A stretch of DNA of 64,000 bases from Chenopodium formosanum (Eukaryota > Streptophyta > Magnoliopsida > Caryophyllales > Amaranthaceae), in contig CM044871.1 in the NCBI GenBank assembly GCA_024500155.1, positions 32,610,728 to 32,674,727 of the forward strand. The letters run 5' to 3'. A program made the translations under genes and the position numbers. Each line of letters starts with the position of its first letter. Within the stretch, counting starts at the first letter, position 1. The notes beneath the pieces are model-generated. The model searched no databases. It was given only the letters and a program-made list of their open reading frames with translations, and had not been told where the DNA came from. Shown in pieces: positions 35,883 to 46,585 of this stretch.

Positions 35883-37007
35883 GTGACCAATCGATGGATG
35901 ATAGGAAAACGAGCAACCCCAAGCATCCTGGGGGCTATGAAAGGCAGGCACGAGTATCCCCAAGCCTAAAACCGAAAAAATGATAAGCTTAAAGGAGAAA
36001 AGCAAAAATAATAATTGAAAGAAGCTTAAAGTACATACTTCAAGGATAGGATCGTGCCATGTAAGGGAGATCCGAGGCACCTTAGTAGCTGGCGCGGAAT
36101 CAATCACCCGGGTTACCTTGCCCATAGCTGTAAGCATACGGGCATACGACACGTCCGCCCAACTCAGGTTACCTACTTGCCCCCAATCACTGAGGCAAAT
36201 AAGTAACCCAATAGCGAAACGTTCTCCTCAATCACTCAAGATAGTGATGGAAAGAACGTGAGAAATGTATATCCAAGCCAGCTGCTCAGGTGTACACTAT
36301 CGATCAAGCTCATCAGCCGACAACTCGTCGGCAAGAATCGAGTACGGACAAGATTGCGCGTACACGTGAAGGCCCGCGGTGAGACGGTCCCCTACAAGGT
36401 CACGAAGTCTCTTGTCTGACCCCTTAACGATATCTATGGCTATGGGCTCGCCTCCAAAAGGAAAACCCGTAATCATAGAGAAATCTAAGGGGTAACTGTC
36501 ATCTTTCCCCATGGAAAGTGAAAAGTGTTGGTGGAATCCCACCAAAACTATAGCAATCCACAGAGGAAAGCTTATGATGCAGGCTGACTCGATAAATCCC
36601 GAAGAGTCGCCTCGGGCAAACTCGCAAAACGGGCTCGCAGGTCACCGGAGCCGTATAGACGCATTCTAGGCTCACACTAAAAAAATAAATAAAAAAATTT
36701 AATAAAAAAACAGTTATGGCTTAAAAAGGAGAAAAAACAAAGAAAAAAGAGAAAAACGAAGGCGCAAAGAACTCACGATGCCGCGCCACCCTCTGATCGA
36801 GACATGATGATCCGGGTCCCACTTAAGGGCCCTAAGGTCCCAGTTGGGAGGAGCCTCCAAAACCACATCCTCCTGGCGACATCGATCGGCTGCGACGCGT
36901 TGCTCCCGAACCTCCTCTCGAGGACGGGTCACCCTCTTTCGAGGGAGGACTGCCTCGTCAAGACCCTCTAGAATCTCCTCAGCATCGACAAATGGAGGCG
37001 AGTCCAT

Positions 37008-39235
37008 GCTATGATGGATAAAGTTTCTTTATTAGTTTATTTTCTTTCCTAAACTAAGCTAATATACGTATTCTAGACCCATTTCGGTAGCATAACAGCT
37101 GCTGATAGGGCAAAACACGAATATCAAATGCCACCCATACTTAGGGGCTATGATACTTACAGTTAAACTCTGTAAATGGGTCTTCTAACACCCACAAAAG
37201 CCATCCTATACCAGTTTCAACTAAGCATTCAAGGGATTGTATTTCAAAATCTCAAAGAATTAACTACTCCTAGACGAATAACAGTAATACTAACATGATT
37301 ATCGTCTATCAAACAATTTTGAGGTTTAAAGATGGCAAAAAAAATAAGCTAAGAGTATGCTTCACGCCATTTTTCAACAATTCAAAATTCGCAAAATGTT
37401 AATTATGAAAATAATACAAGTTCCATTACTATAATCTACTTTATAATCATCAAATGTAACCAAGATGAGCAAGAAAAAGCCATAGATTCAAGCAAAATTC
37501 GAAGAAAAAGAGCAAGAACGAACTGAACAAAGAAATGCTCATATAAGGTTCAATACATAACCATTTTTCATGAAATTTGTTGCAAAAAACTCCTTAAACA
37601 TAGTATAACAACATGAAAAAAACAATTTCAAGAATAATGGACCAAATCGAAAACCCCCCAAATTCGAAATTTAGGGTTTAACGATTCGAAAATCGTCCCA
37701 ACTAAGCCAAAATCAAACAAAATTTAACAAAAGACTTACATTGGATTATGGAAAATATGAATAAGGGACGAGATCTACTTCCTTTAGCTTCAAAAAACAA
37801 GAAAATCCGAGCTTCCTAGAGAGAGAAAGGAGCGAAAATGGCGAAGGAAGAAGAAAGATAGTGCGAAATGAAAATCGCGCTAATTGATTTCTTTTTGCAG
37901 CTATAAATGTCGCGCGAAACTTAATCTGTTGCACGTGACAGACCAGCGCAACTCAGAACGGCGCGCGTGCCTGGCCAGCGTGACCCACTGCATTGCGCGC
38001 AGATATTGTTCAATAAAATGACCGGAATTCAGATTCTGATCTGTTTGATCATATTTCAACGGTTTTTGCTCGTTATAAGACGTAATGGCGCACAAATTAT
38101 CAAAATTTTATTAAATTGCTTTGCATTTTGTAGTTTGTTTTCTTCTTTGTTAGTTTTTTGCATCATTCTTGCATGCACACCATGCTTTGTGCCTTCCTTA
38201 AGCATACGTTTTGAACGTTTTTTGTAAGAATGTCTTAAGACGTTCCGTGTTGGTGCTTTACTTAAAAGCACCCATAGGCAGGTTTGTCATTTTACTGTAC
38301 TGACGTTACAAATGTCCGACTTTTCATCTTTTTTCACGTCCGAAGCAAAAAGGAAGGCGTTGTCATGCAGCGTAAAAATACAAAAGGCGTATCGTACGAC
38401 GCAAAATTGCACGGCGTAGGTGTTACGTAAAATTTCACTTCAGCCCAAGCTTTGCGAGAACTACCTCTCGGAACTAAAAGGTAGAGGATTACATTAGGTG
38501 TTAGCTCACGAGTCGACAGGCGCGCCGAACCATCAGGAACATACACTTCTTGATTGGAAGCAATTACGGTAGCTAGCTTACCGGACAGTTAGGGTGTCCA
38601 TCCATCCTCTGTATAAAGAAGCGACGAGACGATGTCGCGCCTATGTAGTCACATGCCCCCATTCCTGAGACACGTGTACTCATCTTGTGGACAAAACTGC
38701 TGAGAGAGTTGTTGAGTTTCTTCCCTCTCACTGTTTTTGGATATATGCCTCCAGTCCTGAGACATATAGTTTTATCTTGCGGACATCTGGCTCGAATACC
38801 GGACCATTTCGGCTCGAATACCGAAAACACCTTTTTTTTTTTTAAAATCTTTTTACTTTGTTAAAGTCAGACTAAAGTTTCAATGGCATATCGAGGGACT
38901 TTAGACCAACGATGACACGATTGAGAGGAATTCAAACCCTTTTATTCTTTTTTAAAACCGATCTCTTCTCATGACTTGACATCACCCAGAACACCTTTAC
39001 TTGTAAAAGCGTTCTATAATTGCAAAGGATCAATCTAAATTGTTTAGGGTGTTAATACTAGGAATAAACTTTTCCTAGCCTTAATAGCTACTTGTTTCAA
39101 ACACTTAGCGAACCAAGGATCGTTTTTGCATCCTTAACGTTTCTAAAAAATTATCTATTCTTTGAGCACTTCGCAGAATGAATCTCGGATTTATTTACTT
39201 GACAACTTTTATCATCGTCTATTATAGACTCGGTC
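37008..39235. other. Non-coding region between antisense frame 2 and the LTR
   Basis: Contains a GCGCGC/TTGCGC inverted-repeat cluster (37905-38005). It also has two diverged direct repeats (38655-38695 and 38747-38785) sharing CCTGAGACA and ATCTTG-GGACA, and ends at the purine tract before the LTR. No sense gene is recognised. Confidence 0.5.
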
Positions 39236-39249
39236 AAAGTGGGGGCTAA
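39236..39249 (+). other. Polypurine tract of the Tat-like element
   Basis: AAAGTGGGGGCTAAC-type tract immediately before the LTR start TGTAGTCACC. Confidence 0.65.
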
Positions 39250-39307
39250 CTGTAGTCACCTACTTTTGGCTTCATGTCCCGACAGGAAGTGTAATGACGA
39301 TAAATAA

Positions 39308-41164
39308 CACTACAACAAAAGAGGAAAAAGTAACGCATAATACAGAACTGTCAAGTTGGATAGGCGTTCTATAGAAGTATATGGAACGCATTTGTGCGAC
39401 GACAGTTGTATAAACTAAAATATATAGAACGCCTCCATTTAATAACAGATTTATTTGTTTTAATCAAATAAATAATTTTTTTTATGCAAAATCTAATTTG
39501 ATAATATAGAACGCCTAGGTATGGTCACTGTTGTAAGGAGAGTTAAACAGAATGCCTCTATTAGAGAAACGTTCTATCTAATTTTAGGATTTTATATTAA
39601 TTTAAATTTTTTTTAAAAAAATCTAATATAAACTTCTTTCTTCTCTTTATGCGCCTCTTCTTCAGTTATTACCTCTAATCTCACCCCTCCATTTCCCTCC
39701 CTTGAGATCCCACGATCTCAATCAATCTCCTCCCACAAACACTCTCTACCCTCCCACAAAGTGAAACTCAAACTTAAACTCCTACAAACGAAATAGATCA
39801 TTAACAAGTAGTCTCTCCCATAAATCCAATTTCACCCATTTCAATTCTTTTTTAAGATTGAACCAAAGTTTCTCCAAACGGTCTTCCTCTTTCCCCTCTT
39901 TTTTGAGCTTTAAAATGTCACCACCGTTCTTCACGACTTCACCAAACGATGTAATCGTCAGCGGGGATTCGAGGCCACCTTCTGCTCCGATTTCGTTAAT
40001 GGCAGCAGCATGTCTTTCGTTCGACCATTTCTTCATTGACTTTCTAATGTTTAATTTAATTTATCATCTCTGTTCGGGTATGAATATTTAATCTTCTGAA
40101 GTTTTATCTTGAAATTATTGATTTGCTAATATTGTTGAAATTATGGAAAATTTCTGTTAAATTTTTGTCTTAGTTAGGATCAAATTTTTTTTTTTTTTTT
40201 TGGTATTTAATCAATCGATGTTTAATTTGTTTTAATCAATTTAATTTTAGGAAAATTGTAATTGGATATTAGTTCGGTTTTGGCCTTGGTTCGATTTCTG
40301 AGTTTTTGGTGAAAATAATAAGGTTTTGCATACTTCTTTTTCGAAAAAAAATTAAATTGATTTTTATCTTGATTGATTTTTTTTTGTTTATTCTTGCAAA
40401 TTAATGAAATATTCATGAATTTCCAACACTGATGTTTGTGCAATTTTTTGATGTTCAGCGACTAAATGTTGTAAAACCCAAGTTTAACTATTGTTGTAAT
40501 TTATTCTTACATATATAGCAGGGTTCTTTTAGTTTTGATTATGTTATGAGTAATTATAATTTTTTGATCCTAACTTTTTTTCATATCTTGTTTTCAATTT
40601 GATGAAAATTTATCAATGGAAGCTAGAATAGCTGATAATTAATTTGTTTTGTACTTTTATTCATATATTGTACGGAGAAGTTCAATAGATGTATTACAGA
40701 GTAATACTGTATTATTTTTTGAAAGAGTATTGGAGATGTATTATACGAAGTACAATATAAATTATAAATCTAGAATACGTATCATTTTGTAGCCTACTTT
40801 TACGGAATTGGAATGGTTAATACGACGAATTATATATCGGAAAATCATTTCAATATTTTCTATTTTTTTTTTTTTTTGAAAAAATCAAAGAACAGTGGAC
40901 TGTTATCAGAGATAGGCGTTCTCTTTTTATATAATTATAGAACGCCTAACATAAGATATGTATTCTCTTTTCCTTGTATTTTTCTTTCTTTGTTCATAGT
41001 ATTGGAAGCGCCTATCTTGGTAAGGCGTTATGTATTGTATTGAATATAGAATGCCTCAAATAGGCGTCTTATATACCTTAAAAGGCACCCCACTTGAAGT
41101 ACGCCTCTAAGGCGCTCTATATTGCCAATTCTAGACATTCTCTAAAGCCTTTTTTGTAGTACTG
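39308..41164. mobile_element. Non-autonomous CACTA (En/Spm) transposon
   Basis: The left terminus is CACTACAACAAAA. The right terminus read inward is CAGTACTACAAAA, the same word with three extra bases. A 3-bp duplication TAA flanks it (39305-39307 and 41165-41167). Both subterminal zones carry repeated AGGCGTTCTAT/ATAGAACGCCT words in both directions (39360-39560 and 40910-41125), the standard CACTA architecture. No transposase is encoded. Confidence 0.85.
39918..40091 (+). other. Possible captured exon inside the CACTA element
   Basis: The GC-richer core of the CACTA element holds a frame beginning MSPPFFTTSPNDVIVSGDSRPPSAP, which looks more like a plant coding exon than the AT-rich surroundings. 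I do not recognise the source gene, and no splice pattern is proven. Confidence 0.3.
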
Positions 41165-42388
41165 TAAAACCATCTTCGTGTTAGATTGAAGTGGAGAATG
41201 CTTATGGATAACTAGTTAAGCCACAAAACACAAAAACTAGCCCAAACTAAAAAAACAAAGCTACACAAGGTCCAATTAACTAAATCCGATCAATATTAGG
41301 GTTAAGCTCGTGCTTAAAACCCAATAATGACGAATTAAGGAGCGCCTAGGTTAAATTTTAATGTTGCCGCAGGAAAATCCGCGTGCATATCAATCAGTCG
41401 CGTTGGGCAGGCGCGCGCAACTATTTCAATTGCGCGCGACACTTAGCACAACCTCTAGAGATGTGCTCACGGAAGATTCGGAATTTTACGAAAATATAGA
41501 ATCGAATCTTACCATAAAGCCGCGCGCAAGAAATTCAGATAGCAGCGCAACCCAATTGGGATGCCGCACACAACTAATCCTATTGCGTGCGACACCTGCT
41601 ACGGCAGAATGTTCAAAACCCTAATCCTACTCATTCCGTATAAATAGAGGCTTTATCCAAGGGTTAAACACACAAAAAATAACCTAAAACTCTGACGAAA
41701 TACTTGTGAACTTGTGCTACCTAGCCCCTCAGCTCTTGTCCTAAACACTCACCCTTGATATATTGTTACTACGATGGAGGTTCCCCAACAAGAAGGTGTC
41801 CATAAGTGTTCTAAACGAAAATCTAGCAAAGAGAAGTGGTAAATTCCCGAGCACTTAGATAAATCATATTAATTTTCTTGTTTTAAAGAATATTAATTAA
41901 TTAATTAGTGTTGTTTGATCACCTTAAAAGGACTAATTAATTATTTCCACATAGTATCTTGCGTCAAATAAAGGTTAGAATTGTATAATTAATTGTTGGT
42001 TGATCATTTAAATCAGGGCAAATATTGTATATTTTCTTGTTCTTTTCACAAAATTGATTAAATAAAGAATAACGACGTTGCAATGTAATTCCTACGTGAA
42101 TTAACGTGTGTAAATAAAATCAATTAACTTAGTTTTAGGTTTCGCGTTGCATATATTGTTTGGTAATGAAATTGCAAAAAAGGAAGAGCTAGTAGAGGCC
42201 GTACTAGGTCTAGAATAGCAATTCATCCCTAAAAGGAACGTTATTTTAGTACCCTCGCCCCCGAACTCATTTCTGGTTTATGTAGACCAATTTGGGCATG
42301 GGTAAACTTACGATTCGTGCTAATTATTCCATGAACTCCACATTTAAAAAAGGCATGAAACAGGTTTATGAGTTTTCCTAACACTCAT

Positions 42389-42398
42389 TGGCGACTCC
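42389..42398 (+). other. Tat/Ogre-type primer-binding site
   Basis: TGGCGACTCC directly after the LTR. This is the first half of the tRNA-Arg-type primer site used by Ogre/Tat elements; the second half is degraded. Confidence 0.6.
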
Positions 42399-42639
42399 TA
42401 CTTGTTCCTTACAAAAAGCGTGATGAGAGTATCATTTCTAATTCAAGGTCTCCCAAACAGTCTAGAATTCAAATCCTAATACATTTTAAAAAGTGTAAAG
42501 TCCTAGGCTTTTAAATGGCCATGGGCATTTGAGGAAGGACCCCCTTACGATGGGATCACCCTCCTTACAAAACCTAGAGATGAATACCTTTCATGTCATT
42601 TGTTATCAAACAAAGCGAAAGTGTGAAAAATCTAGGTAT
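42399..42639 (+). other. Leader-like stretch after the primer site
   Basis: Probably the beginning of a second internal region of the Tat-like element, cut off by the next LTR-like unit. No coding sequence. Confidence 0.35.
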
Positions 42640-42781
42640 GAGGATGTTTTTATTAAATATCTCTTCTTTATGTTTTTGAAAATATTTTTGTTCTTACCCT
42701 ATTTATGAAAAACGTGCATTCCTGTTTAGTTTGGTCCATGATATGGGTCTAATAAAGTTATAGTTGGATGGGGCTCGAAAA

Positions 42782-42840
42782 GAGCTTTTTAACGATATAT
42801 TATAAGCCCAATTCCGATGAATAATGAGGAAATTATGACC
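42782..42840 (+). repeat. 59-nt conserved block in the single LTR-like unit
   Basis: From GAGCTTTTTAACGATA to AATTATGACC, the same length as the LARD1 and LARD2 copies. Their host elements are otherwise unlike this one. Confidence 0.65.
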
Positions 42841-43619
42841 AAAATACTAAACTGGGCCCGATTTGGTTCTTATAGACGGTCCAATTATTTAGAGGTGGGC
42901 CTATTATTAATTATCATTCCTAAAGCTATTAGGATTATTATAGTCTTCTAGAATTATCTAGAAGGTTCTCTTAAATCCTAATGCAATTAGGATTGATAAT
43001 TATATTTTAAGAGTTTTACTTGGAATAAAATAAGTGTTTTTACGAAAATACGATTTTACCCTTTAAACACGGATTTTACGACTTAATTTTATCGAGAAGT
43101 GAATTCTTTGTACATAACGTGTATTTTCCCACGCACCGCCTTGCGTCGCAGTGCGTCACCTGGCGACGAGCTCTGTCGTAGGTGACATATGGCAGTTTTA
43201 TTCCGTGTTGAACTCGAAGTATTTTCTATCATTTTTGGACTATTTTCTTATAAATAGGGTCCTTGGACCTCCGTTTTCAATCACCAATTCTCAACCAGAA
43301 TTCTCTAATTCTTTTCTCTCTCTAAGCTAAAGATTATTCTCTCTCTCCCTTTTTTTAACCTAACCTTTTACAAATAAAATTCCTCATATATTAGCACTAG
43401 ACACACCTAGCCAAGTTCAAAGTTGCCTTCGTCCTAGACGTGAAAGGTTTGATATTTCTGAGGGTTTGGTCCCAAATCTCTATTTCAATTATTTAATTTA
43501 ATTGTTTGATTTTTATTATATTTTCATTGAAGTTACTAGCTTGTGTATTTTGTTATTAGAAAGAGATACGAGACATCCAAATAAGTACTTTAATTGTTTA
43601 ATTGATATTATGATATAGA

Positions 43620-43900
43620 AATCATGCTTAGATTATTTTATTGATTCCTAGTATCATGTTAGGATGTTTTCATTGATTCTTAGTATCATGCTTAGATTAT
43701 TTTATTACTTCCTAGAATCATGTTTATTAGGGTAACGAATAAATTTCTAATATCAAGTATGATTGTTATGATGCTTCATATTTCCTTTTTAATATCATTT
43801 TTAGTATCATGTTAGGGCTAAAGCTTTAATCTTTATATGTTTAGTGACATGCTTGGATTTATTAATTTTGTTAGTATCATGTCTAGGATCTTGCTAATAT
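43620..43900 (+). repeat. Degenerate TAGTATCATGTTAG direct repeats
   Basis: About six loose copies of a TAGTATCATG-like word are spread over 280 bases in the AT-rich leader part of this unit. Confidence 0.55.
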
Positions 43901-44505
43901 TATTATGCTTTAACATGATTATTTTAATTATAATTGTGATAATTATGATTATATTTATTATGTTGCTTGATGTTGATATATATTATTATTATTGCTTGAT
44001 CACACCTTTTATACATATTTAAAGGGAATTTGTACTTGTAATCACGCTTAATAAGATAATTAATAATCTTGTTTAAGTTAATATGATTATAATTTAAGTG
44101 ATCGCCAATAATAGATTTATTTGTGCATTAATATTTCAACTAACATAGATTAAACAGGTTTAGGGTAAATCTATTGATCGTATGTTAGTCAGAAAGCGCA
44201 CAAGAATACGGGTAGAATAAAGTAGAGGCCTATTTTATAGGACGAGTTCTTTCTCTTTTAGATTGGATTTGTACTTTCATCCCTGAACTTCCGGTCTTGG
44301 TTCCATACCTATTGGAGTTAACGATCTCCTGGATCGTTAAGGGGTGTAACCTTTGTGAATGGTTTACAAGTTCATAAACTTGTTGACGACTCTTTTGCTT
44401 TAACTTCCTTCACTTTTGACGCCACCATGCTTAAGTGTATGATCACAGTGGGGTTCAAGTTTGAGATAATGCTTGAAATATTTCCTACAGTGGGTATCAA
44501 AGAGA

Positions 44506-45377
44506 TCTGTTATGTTACATAAATTTATTATTAAAATTTACAAGTATTAAATTATTACATTAACATTTATAAGTATAGCTTGAAATATTCTACAACTAAC
44601 TGAGTAAGTTTAAAAAATTTTACAAGCATACTCCACATCTCAATAGTATAACTTGTAGACGTCAAACACCTGTCCAATAATATAATTTATGCATAATGTT
44701 AGTCAATTAAAAGCCAATACCCAAGTCTCAGAAGAAATTTAATCAACTCATATAAGAAAATTGCAAAGAGTACCTCTACAACACTAACATATTTAAAAGT
44801 ATAACATAAACCTGAAGATTCATGGGATGGAATTATAGATACAACAGCCCCTGAAATAGGGGAAAAATGAATAATCTATATTTGCAAACAATATTTTTGA
44901 CTCCTACCCAAATTAATAGTGCTAACAATTCAATAATTTTTTTAAATCCAATTTATTATAAACCATAGACAAATCCTTTATTAACCGATTATATTTACAA
45001 AAATGGTAATAAACATAAAATCAGAGTATAATAATGATGCAAAATTGACAACATTAACATGAGATAAATCGACACTATGAACATGAGATAAAATCGACAC
45101 CATGAACATGAGATAAAAGAACCAAAATTCAATTGTAGATGATTTGGTAATAATATTACCTTTGAATTGATTTGCAAAAAAATAGGGTCACTTATTGACT
45201 TATTGTTGATGAAATTGAGAGATTTTCAAATTAGGGTTTCGTAGAAAACGAAAATAAGCCGAAAGGAGCATCGTTATCGTGGCTAGCGATATTTTGATGA
45301 AGATGAATTTGAATCTCCTATACGCTTTTTTTTTCCTGAAGCAGCCTCTTGAAGGGCGGTGATGAGTAGGAGAGAAA
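44506..45377. other. AT-rich stretch, nothing recognised
   Basis: Possibly the decayed interior of the preceding LTR element. No gene or repeat border is seen before copia-2 begins. Confidence 0.4.
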
Positions 45378-46585
45378 TGTTTGGGTTTGGTGAGTCCGAC
45401 TCACCACGGAAACAAACCCAAAAATAAGACCACACTCGCAATAAATAAAATCATAAACATAGTTAACTTAATCACAAGATTAAGATAATAAAATTAACTT
45501 TGAAGCGTACTTCGCCCGACTACTAGGGCTCTTACTTCAAAGCTAGCCTCGAAAATACAAAGGCCTCCAATGATGATCCACCTAAAACTCGAACACCGAC
45601 TAGGTCCAATGTCTTGGAGTTAGCAAGGCCCGACCGAAACCCGAGTAATTGAGTTCAAAGGTTTTAACAAAGGTGAAACTTTTTTCAACTCTTGAGTTCA
45701 AAGGTTTTCACTACTAGTGATGCCTTTACCAACTCTTACTCAAGTAAGTAATCCCAAGCCATGCCTTGGCTATTTATAAGGAAAGCTTCCTTTTGAATTC
45801 CACTCATCTTTCAATGTGGGACTTTTTCATAAAAATATCCCACATGGAAAGATTGATGAATTCAACCCTTACATAAATAAACCAAGGAATAAGAAACATG
45901 TGTCACATGGTTAGGTGAGGACCACTTTCTCACTTGATTCTCAAGGCAACTCACATGCATTATGAGCCAACCATGCGTCACCCAACCTTGAGCCCCCAAG
46001 TTGGGTTCGGTTAGGCCACTTTCTTTTGGCCCGTGTCCATGACCCGTCACCGGGGTCCACGACCCCTTTGTGCCACATGTGCTGCCACCATGGGGCGCTG
46101 CTAACGTGGCACGCTGCCACATGTTGCGCTGCCAACGTGGCGTGCTGCCATGTGGCACGCTGCTGCTTGATGGCTGCCAACGTGTGCTGCTACATGGCGT
46201 GCTGCCATGTGTGCTGCCACGTGGCATGCTCCTATTTGGCGCGCTTCTCTTTTTTTTTGCGTGGCTAGGGTTTTACTTGTTACTTGAAGAATTTTTCCGT
46301 CTCGCCAATTCCTAAATTTTGGCTCGACATTTGAGATTCCCCAACGCTCGGTTTCGATACTCCAAGCTCGAATTTCAGACGTCTGGATATAAATTACTCG
46401 GTCGACTCATTAATTACTTCGGAATTATTTCGTCGCTTTGGCTCATTAGTTGCTTGGGTATTAATCGGAATCGGCCTCCACCCAGGCATTCCGATCACTT
46501 GACCTTACTGAATATATTAGCTTTCTAATAATTCTGAACCCACTATCAGAATAATACACTTGTTCGAAGGACACTATTCCTTTCA
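45378..46585 (-). repeat. Copia-2 3' LTR
   Basis: TG...CA, 1,208 bp, similar to the copia-1 LTR at both ends. TATA box at 45771-45778 (minus). A GC-rich block at 46060-46250 is built of GCTGCCA/TGGCACGC words including the palindrome GCCACGTGGC. Confidence 0.85.

Larger units (their letters stand above)
30073..37007 (-). pseudogene. Antisense reading frame 2 of the gypsy element (plant-mobile-domain-like), multi-exon, split by copia-1
   Basis: Minus strand. Exon A is 37007-36777 (MDSPPFVDAEEILEGLDEAV... to IRGWRGI, donor GTGAGT). Exon B is 36676-36039, containing MRLYGSGDLRARFA, DSYPLDFSMITGFPFGGEP and SWADVSYARMLTAMGKVTRV (donor GTATGT). Exon C begins at 35965 (WGYSCLPFIAPRMLGVARFP). It is cut by the copia insertion at 35882/31026 and continues from 31025. 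Further likely exons cover about 30850-30530, 30464-30320 and 30240-30130. A frameshift in exon B (between about 36545 and 36585) and several stops disable it. The overall pattern (DSYPLDFSMITGFPFGGE, LPFIAPRM) fits plant mobile domain proteins. The exon chain after copia-1 is less certain. It is the second antisense gene in the same element. Confidence 0.55.
21989..42387 (+). mobile_element. Large Tat/Ogre-like Ty3/gypsy element, 5' truncated and thrice interrupted
   Basis: The order on the plus strand is pol (22056-26844), two antisense reading frames (27625-29306 and 30073-37007, minus strand), a purine tract AAGTGGGGGCTAAC (39236-39249) and an LTR (39250-42387). An extra antisense frame between pol and the 3' LTR is a recognised feature of Tat-lineage elements. 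It lacks a 5' LTR, gag and protease within the window. Nested insertions are a solo LTR, a copia element and a CACTA element. Joining pol and the two antisense genes into one element is inferred from continuity and from shared GCGCGCAAC-type inverted repeats in the non-coding parts. Confidence 0.65.
39250..42387 (+). repeat. LTR of the Tat-like element (contains a CACTA insertion)
   Basis: Begins TGTAGTCACC after a purine tract and ends AACACTCA before a TGGCGACTCC primer site. It is about 1.28 kb once the CACTA element is removed. TATAAATA lies at 41639-41646. A short frame starting ATGGAGGTTCCCC at 41774 (22 codons) lies in the transcribed leader. GCGCGC inverted repeats are clustered at 41397-41595. 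No second copy of this LTR is in the window, so the borders rest on TG/CA, purine tract and primer site. Confidence 0.65.
42640..44489 (+). repeat. Single LTR-like unit with primer site (copia-type)
   Basis: It ends TTTCCTACA directly before a TGGGTATCAAAGAGA primer-type site (44491-44505). TATAAATA is at 43249-43256, followed about 50 bases later by a CT-rich leader. A 59-nt conserved block lies at 42782-42840. A GC-rich patch is at 43128-43185. The left border is not defined by any duplication or second copy; the start given is approximate. Confidence 0.45.
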
